This document shows, one piece after another, positions 8,073 through 16,862 of a DNA stretch of 64,000 bases (positions are counted from its first letter, which is position 1; each line of letters starts with the position of its first letter). This DNA comes from Flavobacterium sinopsychrotolerans. Lineage in GTDB: Bacteria; Bacteroidota; Bacteroidia; Flavobacteriales; Flavobacteriaceae. The notes under the pieces are model-generated. The model had not been told where the DNA came from, did no database searches, and saw nothing but the letters and a program-made list of their open reading frames with translations. A program made the translations under genes and the position numbers. The stretch covers positions 248,001 to 312,000 of the forward strand of contig NZ_FODN01000001.1 in assembly GCF_900110375.1 (NCBI RefSeq), in the 5' to 3' direction.

Positions 8073-10616
8073 ATGAAAAATTCTGTAAAAAATATACTTA
8101 CAATACTATCTGTTTTAACATTCTCAATATCATTTGGACAAAATATTGAAGGCGTGATTACCACAAACCAAAACAATCCATTAGAAGCCGCAAATGTTAT
8201 AATAAAAGGAACAACTTCTAACACAATTTCAGATTCTAGCGGAAAATTTACAATCGACACAAAAGGAAAACTCCCTTTAACTCTTTTAGTACAATATGTA
8301 GGATATAAAACCGCAGAAATAGAAATCACTGCATTACCAATACCTTCATTACAAATTAATCTTACGGAAGAAAATACTTTGGTCGAAGTGGTAGTTTCTT
8401 CAAGACGCCGAATAGAAAAAGTACAAGATGTTCCAATTGCAATATCAGTAATAACGGGAAAGCAGGCAGAACAAACGGGAGCTTTCAACGTTAATCGCAT
8501 AAAAGAACTTGTTCCATCAGTTCAATTGTATTCGTCAAACCCCAGAAATACTGGAATTAATATTCGAAGCTTAGGTTCCCCTTTTGGACTTACAAATGAT
8601 GGAATCGATCCTGGTGTTGGTTTCTATGTTGATGGCGTTTATTATGCACGTCCAGCGGCAACCACTTTAGATTTTATCGATATCGAACAAATTGAGGTAT
8701 TACGTGGCCCGCAAGGATCTTTATTTGGTAAAAACACAACTTCGGGAGCCTTTAACATCACAACTCGGAAACCGAGTTTTACTTCAGGTGCTGACTTTGA
8801 AGTGAGCTATGGAAATTATGCATTCCTACAAGCCAAAGCGTCTGTTACAGGAGCATTAGGACAAAAAATTGCAGGTCGTATCTCTTTTTCCGGTACGCAA
8901 CGTGATGGTCTAATTGATAATGTTGCAACAGGAAGACCTACAAATTCCTTCAATAATCAAGGAATCAGAGGACAATTGCTTTATACGCCTTCAGAAAGAA
9001 CCAATATTATATTAGCTGCAGATATCACAACACAACGTCCTGACGGATATGCACAGGTAGTTGCTGGTGTCGCACCTACACAAAGAGCGGCTTACCGTCA
9101 ATTTGATGCTATTATTGCTGATTTAAATTATCAACTTCCGAGTTTGAATGCGTTTGACCGTAAAATTGACCACGATACGCCATGGCGTTCCGGACAAGAT
9201 ATGGGAGGTATATCTCTAAATGTAGATACAAAAATTGGAAATGGAACACTAACGGCAACAACAGCGTGGCGTTTTTGGAATTGGGATCCATCAAACGACA
9301 GAGATTTTACAGGATTACAAGTATTAGCAAAATCACAAAACCCAACCAGACAGACTCAAATAACGCAAGAAGTACGTTATGCAGGTCAGCTTACCTCTAA
9401 ACTAAGTGGTGTTGTAGGTGTGTTTTTTATTGACCAAACATCACAAACAGATGGCACAGAAGAGTCTGGTAATGCACAATGGAAATTTGCACAAAGTACC
9501 ACCAGTAATTTATGGAAAACACCAAATCTATTTGAAGGTTACGGTATCAAAACCGATGCCCGCATTAGAGCTTCCAGTGCAGCAGTATTTGGCCAGTTAG
9601 ACTGGGCTATAACAGAACGTTTACATGTATTACCAGGTATACGCTATAATTTTGACAAAAAAGATGCTGATTATAACCGTACCACATACGGAGGACTTCA
9701 AACGAATGACCCAGCCTTAATTGCCTTGAAAAAACTAGTTTATACGGATCAGTCTTTTTCATCTAACACAGATGATACTGACTTTTCTGGAAACATAACC
9801 GTTTCTTTTAAAGCTACTGACAAGATTAATGCGTATGCGACTTTTGCAAAAAGCTATAAACCAGTTGGAGTAAACGTAGCAGGACTACCTACTCTTGCCG
9901 GACAACCAATTCTTGAACTTGCTGTAATTAAACCGGAAGAAGTAAATCATTATGAAATTAGTGTAAAAACAGCACCGTTTAAAAACTCAATATTTAATTT
10001 AACCTTCTTTAATACGGATATCAAAGATTTTCAAACTAATGTACAGGCAGCTGAATTAGGCGTAAACCGTGGCTATCTTGCCAATGCAGATAAAGTACAG
10101 GTAAAAGGGGTAGAACTGGATGCTAGTTTTGTAATCAGCAAACATTTAACCATCAATGGAGCAGCGACCTATACAGACGGTAAATATATCAAATTTACAA
10201 ATGCACCTCTTCCTTTAGAAGAAACAGGAGCAACAGTATCCTTTAAAGATGTTTCAGGAACTGCTTTACCGGGTGCTTCAAAATGGGCAGGTTCTTTAGG
10301 AGGAGAACTTTCAGATAAAGCAAGATTCTTTGGAAATGCAGGAAAAATATTCTTTAGAATTGATTCTTATGCACGTTCTGAATTCTCTTCAAGTCCATCT
10401 GCTTCAAAATATTTAGTAGTTCAGGGTTATGCCCTATTTAATGCTCGTTTAGGTTTCCGTGCAACAGATGGTTTGTCTGTACAATTCTGGGGACGTAACC
10501 TTTTAGATAAAGATTATTATGAACAACTATTACCTGCTGGTGGAAATTCAGGACAATATGCAGGTGTATTAGGCGATCAAAGAACTTATGGAATTACATT
10601 AAAATATTCATTATAA
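8073..10616 (+). CDS. TonB-dependent outer-membrane receptor
   Basis: Energy-coupled outer-membrane importer of 847 residues. It has a signal peptide (about 1-22, ending ISFGQ), a carboxypeptidase-regulatory-like domain (about 25-105, VQYVGYKTAEIEI), a plug domain (about 115-240, with DVPIAISVITGKQAE and QIEVLRGPQGSLFGKNTTSG), then a beta barrel ending in aromatic-rich strands. The plug is of the siderophore/vitamin type rather than SusC. There is no partner SusD gene. The ligand is unknown. The upstream Rrf2 regulator and Met/Cys-rich leader ORF point to a sulfur compound, which is inference. A terminator follows. Confidence 0.95.
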   Translation: MKNSVKNILTILSVLTFSISFGQNIEGVITTNQNNPLEAANVIIKGTTSNTISDSSGKFTIDTKGKLPLTLLVQYVGYKTAEIEITALPIPSLQINLTEENTLVEVVVSSRRRIEKVQDVPIAISVITGKQAEQTGAFNVNRIKELVPSVQLYSSNPRNTGINIRSLGSPFGLTNDGIDPGVGFYVDGVYYARPAATTLDFIDIEQIEVLRGPQGSLFGKNTTSGAFNITTRKPSFTSGADFEVSYGNYAFLQAKASVTGALGQKIAGRISFSGTQRDGLIDNVATGRPTNSFNNQGIRGQLLYTPSERTNIILAADITTQRPDGYAQVVAGVAPTQRAAYRQFDAIIADLNYQLPSLNAFDRKIDHDTPWRSGQDMGGISLNVDTKIGNGTLTATTAWRFWNWDPSNDRDFTGLQVLAKSQNPTRQTQITQEVRYAGQLTSKLSGVVGVFFIDQTSQTDGTEESGNAQWKFAQSTTSNLWKTPNLFEGYGIKTDARIRASSAAVFGQLDWAITERLHVLPGIRYNFDKKDADYNRTTYGGLQTNDPALIALKKLVYTDQSFSSNTDDTDFSGNITVSFKATDKINAYATFAKSYKPVGVNVAGLPTLAGQPILELAVIKPEEVNHYEISVKTAPFKNSIFNLTFFNTDIKDFQTNVQAAELGVNRGYLANADKVQVKGVELDASFVISKHLTINGAATYTDGKYIKFTNAPLPLEETGATVSFKDVSGTALPGASKWAGSLGGELSDKARFFGNAGKIFFRIDSYARSEFSSSPSASKYLVVQGYALFNARLGFRATDGLSVQFWGRNLLDKDYYEQLLPAGGNSGQYAGVLGDQRTYGITLKYSL

Positions 10617-10648
10617 TAGTAATCTACTCTTTAAAAACCATAAAATCA

Positions 10649-10692
10649 AAAACAGCACTATTAAAACTTAGGTCTTAATAATGCTGTTTTTT
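10649..10692 (+). terminator. Intrinsic terminator after the TonB receptor
   Basis: AAAACAGCACTATTAA pairs with TTAATAATGCTGTTTT with one wobble, followed by a T run. Confidence 0.85.
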
Positions 10693-10777
10693 TTATTCAA
10701 TGTTCCCTCATTCAGCATTTGAATACTGTAAAATATTTTTAAAAAAAATACAATCCATAGATTTAATAGCGTTTTTG

Positions 10778-10785
10778 TAAATTTG
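10778..10785 (+). promoter_or_regulatory. -7 promoter element for the DUF2490 gene
   Basis: TAAATTTG, an exact TAnnTTTG match 21 bp before the GTG start codon. Confidence 0.55.
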
Positions 10786-10806
10786 CCAAAATTGAAATAA
10801 AACTCC

Positions 10807-11547
10807 GTGAAAACTATTAGAATCATTTTCTTTTTATTTGTATCAGTTCTGTGTCAAGCGCAAACGGAGAAAAATATAGATCACCAAAGTATTCTTTGGA
10901 CACGCTATTACAATCAATTACTGTTAAATGAAAAATGGTCTTTGCATACAGAATTTGACAATAGGGTCTTTTTGAAACCAGTAAAGGAAAATTTATATGT
11001 CATACGAATTCAAGGCCGCTATAAAATCAATGAACATCTAGAAGCCGGAATTGGCTTTACTCATTTCTCCGTTGCTACACAAGAACCTGAAGTATCCAAT
11101 ACTTTTAAAACCCCGGAATACAGAGGACAGCAAGATATTACTTGGAAGCTAAACGTTAATAAAGTAACATTGCTGCAACGATTACAAGCAGAAGAACGAT
11201 TCATTCATAATGCCAATAAAGAATCATTGTTACCCGGCTCTACATTTACATGGAGATTTAGATACAGACTTCAAGCCGATTACACTTTTTGGAAAAAAGA
11301 AAATCAATATTTAAAAACTATTCTTTCAGAAGAAATAATGTTCAATGCGGGGAAAAGTATCGTTAAAAACACATTTGATCAAAATAGAGTTTATGCTGCG
11401 TTACAATATGGCATAAACAAAAACATTGCATTAGAATTGGGTTATCTAAACAGTTTTCAACGCCGAGCTAATGGAATCGATTATTTCAACAGAGACATCA
11501 TCCGATTTAGTGTTTTTCACAAAATTAAAATCCCAAAAAAGGTTTAA
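10807..11547 (+). CDS. DUF2490 outer-membrane-like protein
   Basis: This 246-residue protein starts at a GTG and has a signal peptide (about 1-19, ending LCQAQ). The mature part consists of alternating amphipathic strands rich in Tyr, Phe and Trp and ends in a strand with FSVFHKIKI, consistent with a small outer-membrane beta barrel. WTRYYNQLLLNEKWSLHTEF near the N-terminus is the typical DUF2490 opening. No function is established for the family. It follows the TonB receptor terminator and has its own promoter. Confidence 0.82.
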   Translation: MKTIRIIFFLFVSVLCQAQTEKNIDHQSILWTRYYNQLLLNEKWSLHTEFDNRVFLKPVKENLYVIRIQGRYKINEHLEAGIGFTHFSVATQEPEVSNTFKTPEYRGQQDITWKLNVNKVTLLQRLQAEERFIHNANKESLLPGSTFTWRFRYRLQADYTFWKKENQYLKTILSEEIMFNAGKSIVKNTFDQNRVYAALQYGINKNIALELGYLNSFQRRANGIDYFNRDIIRFSVFHKIKIPKKV

Positions 11548-11668
11548 ACAGTATTTATGACTTTTTATTGATAAAAAAAAATAATTAATTTTATTTTAAA
11601 TATTGATTACCAATACATTAACTTAAAATTTGCAATTCCTGGCGTAACTTTAATAAAAAGATATAGCC

Positions 11669-11905
11669 ATGAAAAATTTTGCAATTAAACTCGTGTGGTT
11701 TACTACCATTTATGTTTTTGTATTTGCCGGTTTATGTCAAACTAACGTACCTTTGCCGGTAATAATGACCTTATATTGTGTTGGCATACCATTAATCCTG
11801 TTTATGGTTTATACAGTGCTACATGATGATTATACAACCTCAAAAACATTTAAAGATTGGTACGGAGATCATCCAATGGAAACTTTGGAAGAAGATGAAA
11901 ATTAG
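11669..11905 (+). CDS. Small membrane protein of unknown function
   Basis: This 78-residue protein has two hydrophobic segments (about 5-23 and 28-49) and an acidic C-terminal tail (ETLEEDEN). I do not recognise a family. The A-rich bases before the ATG and the terminator 26 bp after the stop support a real gene. The orientation of the tail suggests both termini lie on the same side of the membrane. Confidence 0.7.
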   Translation: MKNFAIKLVWFTTIYVFVFAGLCQTNVPLPVIMTLYCVGIPLILFMVYTVLHDDYTTSKTFKDWYGDHPMETLEEDEN

Positions 11906-11931
11906 GAATATTATAGTTTTATTAAATAACA

Positions 11932-11955
11932 AAAATCCCGATTGCTCGGGATTTT
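11932..11955. terminator. Terminator between convergent genes
   Basis: AAAATCCCGA and TCGGGATTTT form a perfect 10-bp stem with a 4-base loop. A and T runs on the two sides allow it to work in both directions, for the 11669 gene and the SDR gene. Confidence 0.85.
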
Positions 11956-12004
11956 CTATTCATATGAATTTCTGATTTAAATTTTCATTAGCTACTATTA
12001 AAAT

Positions 12005-12796
12005 TTATCTCACTTTGCTTTTTAAAACAAAATGATGCAACCACTTAGGAAAAAATCGTTTCAAATAAACGCCTAGAACTTCTTTTCCTCCAATGTAAAC
12101 TTCAAACGTATTCGATTCAACTGCTTTCACAAATTTTTTGGCAAAAACACTTGTTGGCATTCCATTTTGAGTTGCCGCATCATCAACATTCTGTTTTGAT
12201 CCATCAGCAGTAAGTGCATTAATAGCCACATTTGTTTGAATAAATCCAGGACAGACAAGCGTCACACTTATATTGTCTTTTTGATGTTCCATTCTTAAAA
12301 CATCAAAAAAACCATGTAAGGCATGTTTTGCCCCACAATATCCGGAACGGTATGGCGACCCAAATTTCCCCATCAAACTGGTTACAGTAACAAAATGTCC
12401 TTTCTTATTTTTGATAAAATGAGGCAATAAAGCTTTTGTCAATGCAACCGTACCAAGATAATCTACTTCAATGAGTTTTTTATCCACCTCAAAATCGGTT
12501 TCTACAATCAGTGAGCGCTGGCTAATCCCACCATTATTGATAAGCACATCCACTTTTCCAAAAGCAGCAATGGCTTTTTCTGCATGATTTTTAGCATTGT
12601 CAAAATCAGACAGATCAAAAGGCAAAATCACAACTTTTGCTGTTGAACACTTCGATTTCACAGTTTCTAAAGCTTCCGTATTTCGAGCTGAAAGAATTAG
12701 TTTGCAATTTTTAGTTGCTAATTCATACGCTAAAGCTTCTCCTATTCCGCTGGAAGCGCCAGTAATCCAAACCACTTTACCATTTATTGCGTTCAT
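12005..12796 (-). CDS. Short-chain dehydrogenase/reductase (classical SDR)
   Basis: NAD(P)-dependent oxidoreductase of 263 residues. The Rossmann glycine motif is TGASSGIGEALA, the NNGG motif is present (INNGGISQ), and the catalytic Tyr-Lys pair is in YCGAKHALHG. The C-terminus is basic and hydrophobic (KRFFPKWLHHFVLKSKVR), as in SDRs resembling DHRS7-type enzymes that associate with membranes. The substrate cannot be predicted. It is downstream of der on the same strand, but a terminator separates them. Confidence 0.9.
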   Translation of the reverse strand: MNAINGKVVWITGASSGIGEALAYELATKNCKLILSARNTEALETVKSKCSTAKVVILPFDLSDFDNAKNHAEKAIAAFGKVDVLINNGGISQRSLIVETDFEVDKKLIEVDYLGTVALTKALLPHFIKNKKGHFVTVTSLMGKFGSPYRSGYCGAKHALHGFFDVLRMEHQKDNISVTLVCPGFIQTNVAINALTADGSKQNVDDAATQNGMPTSVFAKKFVKAVESNTFEVYIGGKEVLGVYLKRFFPKWLHHFVLKSKVR

Positions 12797-12813
12797 ATTT
12801 TTTTCCTAAAAAT

Positions 12814-12853
12814 AAAAAAAGTTTATCGAGCTTTTACAAACTCAATAAACTTT
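12814..12853 (-). terminator. Intrinsic terminator of der
   Basis: Read on the minus strand, AAAGTTTATTGAG pairs with CTCGATAAACTTT with one wobble and runs into a T stretch, just upstream of the SDR start. Confidence 0.75.
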
Positions 12854-12877
12854 CTAATATAATTATGGAAATAAAGA

Positions 12878-14188
12878 TTATTTCTCTCTAATATAAATAT
12901 CGATTGGCACTCCTGAAAAGTCCCAGTTCTCTCTAATTTTATTTTCCAGATAACGTTTGTACGGTTCTTTTACATATTGTGGCATGTTGGCAAAAAACAC
13001 AAATTGAGGTGTTGGAGTTGGCAACTGCATGCAATATTTAATTTTCACATATTTACCTTTTGTTGCAGGTGGCGGATACGCTTCAATCACTTTCAACATA
13101 AATTCATTGAATTTTGAAGTAGCAATACGTTGTTGTCTGTTTTCAAAAACTTTTACGGTTGCTTCTAATGCTTTCAACAAACGTTGCTTCGTTAATGCCG
13201 AAACAAAAAGAATAGGCACATCCGTAAATGGCATTAATTCTTCTCTGATTTTAGCTTCATAATCACGAGTTGACATCGTTTCTTTTTCGACTAAATCCCA
13301 TTTGTTCACTAAGATGACAACTCCTTTACGGTTTTTCTCAGCCAACCAAAAAATACTTTGATCCTGACCTTCAAATCCACGTGTGGCATCTATGATTAAG
13401 ATACAAATATCAGCATGCTCAATCGCACGAACGGAACGCATTACCGAGTAAAACTCTAAATCTTCCTTCACTTTTGCTTTACGACGGATTCCCGCAGTGT
13501 CCACTAAGTTGAATTCGAAACCAAAACGGTCAAATTTTGTATCAATAGAATCACGGGTTGTTCCCGCAATGTCCGTAACAATATATCGGTCTTTACCAAT
13601 TAATGCATTGATAAAGCTTGATTTTCCAGCATTAGGACGACCTACAACTGCAAAACGAGGCAATACCACTTCTTCCTGCGTTGGTTCTGGTTTTATAGGA
13701 AAAGCATCAATCAATGCATCCAATAAATCACCTGTTCCACTTCCAGAAATACTGGCAAACGTATAATATTCCCCTAAACCAAGGTTGTAAAACTCAATTG
13801 CATCTTTCTCACGCATTGCATTATCCACCTTATTTACAGCAAGTAAAACCGGTTTCGTCACTTTACGCAACAATCTCGCAACGGCATCATCCATTGGAGT
13901 AATCCCCTCTTCTACATCAACCACAAAAATGATAACATCAGCTTCATCAATGGCAAGTTCCACTTGTTTACGGATTTCTCCTTCAAAAACATCATCAGAA
14001 CCACGCACATATCCGCCGGTATCAATTACAGAAAACTCTTTTCCGTTCCACTCGCTTTTACCATAGTTTCTATCTCGGGTCACCCCAGATACTGAATCTA
14101 CAATAGCTTCTCTTCTTTGTATCAGCCTATTAAAAAGGGTTGATTTCCCTACATTAGGTCTTCCTACTATCGCAACAATATTATTCAT
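12878..14188 (-). CDS. der: Ribosome biogenesis GTPase Der (EngA)
   Basis: Assembles the 50S ribosomal subunit. It has 436 residues with two tandem G domains, each with complete motifs: [12 protein letters not shown] and DTGGYV in the first, [12 protein letters not shown] and DTAGIRR in the second, plus NKVD and NKWD. A C-terminal KH-like domain follows from about residue 350. The length is normal. A TACCTTTG promoter element lies 22 bp upstream. Its relative Era is encoded 1.1 kb away on the same strand. Confidence 0.97.
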   Translation of the reverse strand: MNNIVAIVGRPNVGKSTLFNRLIQRREAIVDSVSGVTRDRNYGKSEWNGKEFSVIDTGGYVRGSDDVFEGEIRKQVELAIDEADVIIFVVDVEEGITPMDDAVARLLRKVTKPVLLAVNKVDNAMREKDAIEFYNLGLGEYYTFASISGSGTGDLLDALIDAFPIKPEPTQEEVVLPRFAVVGRPNAGKSSFINALIGKDRYIVTDIAGTTRDSIDTKFDRFGFEFNLVDTAGIRRKAKVKEDLEFYSVMRSVRAIEHADICILIIDATRGFEGQDQSIFWLAEKNRKGVVILVNKWDLVEKETMSTRDYEAKIREELMPFTDVPILFVSALTKQRLLKALEATVKVFENRQQRIATSKFNEFMLKVIEAYPPPATKGKYVKIKYCMQLPTPTPQFVFFANMPQYVKEPYKRYLENKIRENWDFSGVPIDIYIREK

Positions 14189-14209
14189 AATATAAATTCA
14201 AATATTTTG

Positions 14210-14217
14210 CAAAGGTA
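14210..14217 (-). promoter_or_regulatory. -7 promoter element of der
   Basis: TACCTTTG on the minus strand, 22 bp before the ATG. It matches TAnnTTTG and is identical to the element in front of era. Confidence 0.65.
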
Positions 14218-14295
14218 GTGTTTAAAACCATGAATATCAATTTTTTTGATATATTAGCAAATCCTTATCTTTTTAATACTTACAAGTTTACTACT

Positions 14296-14793
14296 ATGGA
14301 TGCTAATAATGAGCTCAGACTTCGGTTACGGTTTTACAAAGATGTTCCGCAAAACATAGATTCTTTGCGTGTTAAATTTGCCAATTACACCCAAATCAAG
14401 TCCAAAGATTACTTCGTTAAAATTCGTGGTTATCACATTTGGTTAAACATAAAAGGACCTAAAAAAGCGTATTGGTCTCCTCATTTACATATAGAAATGG
14501 AATCAAAAGACCAAAACGAAACTCATATCAGAGCATTATTTGGCCCTGACCCAACCTTATGGACACTTTTTATGTTCTTCCATTTTATTATTGCGGGAAT
14601 ATTTTTGATTTTTTCGGGAATTGCTTATTCTGATTATATTCTGAAAAATTCCGTAACATTCGATCTAGTCGTAATGGGATTAATGATTTTCGCTTGGTTT
14701 TTACTCTATATCGTAGCCAAACAAATCCGAAGTAACGGCCACAACCAAATGAATGATTTGGAAAATTTATTTTTGGAGATTATAGAATCTTAG
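14296..14793 (+). CDS. Membrane protein of unknown function
   Basis: The frame is open from a GTG at 14218, but I place the start at the ATG at 14296 (MDANNELRLRLRF), giving 165 residues. TATCTTTT at 14266-14273 with TTG at 14246-14248 makes a good promoter just upstream, and the earlier start would lie before it. The first 95 residues form a soluble part, followed by two membrane segments (LWTLFMFFHFIIAGIFLIF and LVVMGLMIFAWFLLYIVA). No family recognised. It is divergent from der. Confidence 0.75.
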   Translation: MDANNELRLRLRFYKDVPQNIDSLRVKFANYTQIKSKDYFVKIRGYHIWLNIKGPKKAYWSPHLHIEMESKDQNETHIRALFGPDPTLWTLFMFFHFIIAGIFLIFSGIAYSDYILKNSVTFDLVVMGLMIFAWFLLYIVAKQIRSNGHNQMNDLENLFLEIIES

Positions 14794-14800
14794 TTTTTAT

Positions 14801-14890
14801 TTGGAGCAATTCCAGCTCTCCGCTATATCTTTTGTGCTGTCCCGAAGTTTCGGGACTGCACAAAAGGATACCGCTGCTATCTGGGCTAAA
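14801..14890 (-). repeat. Intergenic repeat, copy B (short form)
   Basis: Read on the minus strand it runs from TAGCCCAGATAGCAGCGG to AGAGCTGGAATTGCTCC, with a near-perfect central palindrome (GTCCCGAAACTTCGGGAC) flanked by CTTTTGTG/CACAAAAG. Its ends match copies at 2469-2613 and 61541-61725. It lies between the convergent 14296 gene and era, next to a terminator. Confidence 0.7.
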
Positions 14891-14893
14891 AAA

Positions 14894-14933
14894 AAAAATC
14901 AATATCAGAAATTGAATTCTAATATTGATTTTT
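14894..14933. terminator. Bidirectional terminator upstream of the era stop
   Basis: AAAAATCAATAT pairs with ATATTGATTTTT across a 16-base loop. A and T runs on both sides suit the two convergent genes. Confidence 0.7.
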
Positions 14934-14955
14934 CAAAAATACGGACCAGAAAAAA

Positions 14956-15837
14956 TTACTGGTTATAACCAAAACGCTTCAACATGTTCACGTTGCTTCT
15001 CCAATTTTTATTTACTTTCACATACAACTCAATATGGATTTGTTTGCCAAAGAATTTCTCTAAATCAGCACGGGCTTCCATTCCTACTTTTTTCAAAGCG
15101 GCACCTTTATGTCCGATAATGATTCCTTTTTGGGTATCGCGTTCCACCATAATCAAAGATCGGATTCTAATGATGTTTTCATCTTCAAAAAACTCTTCGG
15201 TTACGATTTCTACTGCGTATGGAATTTCTTTGCTGTAATTCAACAATATTTTCTCGCGGATGGTTTCATTTACAAAGAAACGTTCCGGTTTATCTGTCAG
15301 TTGATCTTTTGGGTAATACGCAGGCGATTCCGGTAACAATTCTATTATTCGTCCAAAAACTTCTGGAACATTAAAATTCTGTAAAGCTGATATTGGAAAA
15401 ATTTCGGCATTAGGAACTTTCGCAGTCCAGAAAGCCACCTGCTCTTCGAGTTGTTCTTGGTTAGAATTATCTATTTTGTTCAATAAAAGCAGAACTGGGA
15501 TTGTAGCGTGAATAATTTTATTAAAAAAAGCTTCATCTTTCAATTCTTGTTCTCCAATTTCCACCATATAAATCAGGATATCAGCATCTTCAAAAGCGGA
15601 TTTAACGAAATTCATCATAGAAGCCTGCATTTCGTAGGCCGGTTTGATGATACCCGGCGTATCTGATAAGATCATTTGAAAATCTTCTCCGTTTACAATT
15701 CCAAGAATTCTATGACGTGTTGTTTGTGCTTTTGAAGTAATAATTGATAATCTTTCTCCAACAAAGGCATTCATTAGTGTTGATTTCCCAACATTTGGAT
15801 TCCCGATGATGTTTACAAAACCTGCTTTATGTGACAT
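14956..15837 (-). CDS. era: GTPase Era
   Basis: Binds the 3' end of 16S rRNA and helps mature the 30S subunit. It has 293 residues. The G domain has [17 protein letters not shown] and NKID, and a C-terminal KH domain carries the GHKGAALKKVG loop. The length and motifs are complete. A TACCTTTG -7 element lies 21 bp upstream. Confidence 0.97.
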   Translation of the reverse strand: MSHKAGFVNIIGNPNVGKSTLMNAFVGERLSIITSKAQTTRHRILGIVNGEDFQMILSDTPGIIKPAYEMQASMMNFVKSAFEDADILIYMVEIGEQELKDEAFFNKIIHATIPVLLLLNKIDNSNQEQLEEQVAFWTAKVPNAEIFPISALQNFNVPEVFGRIIELLPESPAYYPKDQLTDKPERFFVNETIREKILLNYSKEIPYAVEIVTEEFFEDENIIRIRSLIMVERDTQKGIIIGHKGAALKKVGMEARADLEKFFGKQIHIELYVKVNKNWRSNVNMLKRFGYNQ

Positions 15838-15857
15838 TTCTATTATAATTTATTTTG

Positions 15858-15865
15858 CAAAGGTA
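15858..15865 (-). promoter_or_regulatory. -7 promoter element of era
   Basis: TACCTTTG on the minus strand, an exact TAnnTTTG match 21 bp before the era ATG. Confidence 0.65.
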
Positions 15866-15912
15866 GACATATCAAGTCAATAGACGAAATAAAACATTTT
15901 TAAAAATTTTTA

Positions 15913-15942
15913 TTGGAAATACGGAAATTCGTTGTACATTTG
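15913..15942 (+). promoter_or_regulatory. Promoter of the tandem initiator tRNA genes
   Basis: TTG at 15913-15915 and TACATTTG at 15935-15942, 19 bp apart, match both halves of the Bacteroidota consensus. The first tRNA starts 13 bp later. Confidence 0.75.
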
Positions 15943-15954
15943 CACCCGAAACAA

Positions 15955-16027
15955 CGCGGGATAGAGCAGTAGGCAGCTCGTCGGGCTCATAACCCGAAGG
16001 TCACAGGTTCGAGTCCTGTTCCCGCTA
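15955..16027 (+). tRNA. tRNA-fMet (CAT), copy 1
   Basis: A full cloverleaf folds: acceptor CGCGGGA with TCCCGCT, anticodon loop CTCATAA closed by three G-C pairs (GGG/CCC), and T arm ACAGG-TTCGAGT-CCTGT. The unpaired first position (C1 opposite T72) and the three G-C pairs in the anticodon stem identify it as the initiator tRNA rather than the elongator. The 3' CCA is not encoded (CTA follows). Confidence 0.95.
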
Positions 16028-16059
16028 CTAAGAATTTTATTGAAATTACAAACGCACAT

Positions 16060-16132
16060 CGCGGGATAGAGCAGTAGGCAGCTCGTCGGGCTCATAACCC
16101 GAAGGTCACAGGTTCGAGTCCTGTTCCCGCTA
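16060..16132 (+). tRNA. tRNA-fMet (CAT), copy 2
   Basis: Identical over all 73 bases to the copy 32 bp upstream, with the same initiator features (C1 opposite T72, GGG/CCC in the anticodon stem). Probably co-transcribed with copy 1, because only one promoter is visible and one terminator follows. Confidence 0.95.
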
Positions 16133-16138
16133 CTAGAA

Positions 16139-16167
16139 AGCTTCAGAGAAATCTGGAGCTTTTTTTG
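16139..16167 (+). terminator. Terminator of the tRNA pair
   Basis: AGCTTCAGA pairs with TCTGGAGCT (one G-T) around GAAA, followed by seven Ts. Confidence 0.85.
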
Positions 16168-16232
16168 TTTAAAAACCTTTATACCCATACTTTTGTTGTA
16201 AACGATTTGTAAAATCTTTTTAGACTTAGGCA

Positions 16233-16649
16233 ATGGAAGAAAACGTACTACATTTAAAAGCCAAAACGATATCAATAATACCTTTCGGAATTATATATAT
16301 GCTCTCTTTACCTCTATTAGGAATTCTTTTGGCAGAAACAGGAATTCGAAATAGCCTTCTGATCTATATTCTGGCTTTTACAATTACTATGGTTTCTGCA
16401 ATTATTCTATTTAGATTATTTTCCGGCACGCTACTTCTAGAACTTCAAAAAGAGAAAATCAGAATGGATTGGATTAAGAAACCTATTTATAGTTCGATTA
16501 AACCGCAAACGATTAATTTGAAAGATATTAGTCATTGGAAACATCAAGAAGGAAAAGGTGTTGACCGATTTAAAATTTATTTAAAACACAAAAAAAAGTA
16601 TGTATTTAATTCGATAACATTTCAAATTCAGCTAAAAATTCTGAAATAG
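16233..16649 (+). CDS. Small membrane protein of unknown function
   Basis: This 138-residue protein has two hydrophobic segments (about 12-33 and 40-62) and a basic soluble C-terminal half (DRFKIYLKHKKKYVF). I do not recognise a family. The layout resembles PH-like membrane proteins of Bacteroidota, but this is a weak resemblance. It stands alone between the tRNA terminator and the pectin locus. The 213 bp that follow hold no gene that I can see. Confidence 0.65.
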   Translation: MEENVLHLKAKTISIIPFGIIYMLSLPLLGILLAETGIRNSLLIYILAFTITMVSAIILFRLFSGTLLLELQKEKIRMDWIKKPIYSSIKPQTINLKDISHWKHQEGKGVDRFKIYLKHKKKYVFNSITFQIQLKILK

Positions 16650-16862
16650 TAAACACGTTAAAAAACTTCCTAACATCTAATAGGATAAAGTAAATAAAAA
16701 AATTATTCCATAATGGTCTTATTCCAGAAGCAAATCTAAAAAAACCTGGTAATTTCAAAACTTATATCCAACCTGTTTTTGTTTGATTTACGCCTATTTT
16801 TGTGTCTAACATACTGTTTTCTATTTTTGATCGAAAATAAAAAATTCAGAACGATTATACGT

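Noticed and set aside
14218..14295. GTG start for the membrane protein gene at 14296
   Set aside because: A TTG/TATCTTTT promoter pair lies downstream of that GTG, and the extension looks unrelated to the domain.
15910..16275. Minus-strand ORF of 121 codons with two repeated SSGNRTRTCDLRVM-like blocks
   Set aside because: It is the antisense of the two identical initiator tRNA genes; the repeat follows from the tRNA duplication. This is a known kind of spurious protein.
16650..16862. Possible terminator for the surface pectin operon
   Set aside because: No stable hairpin with a T run is visible; the end of the transcript stays undetermined.
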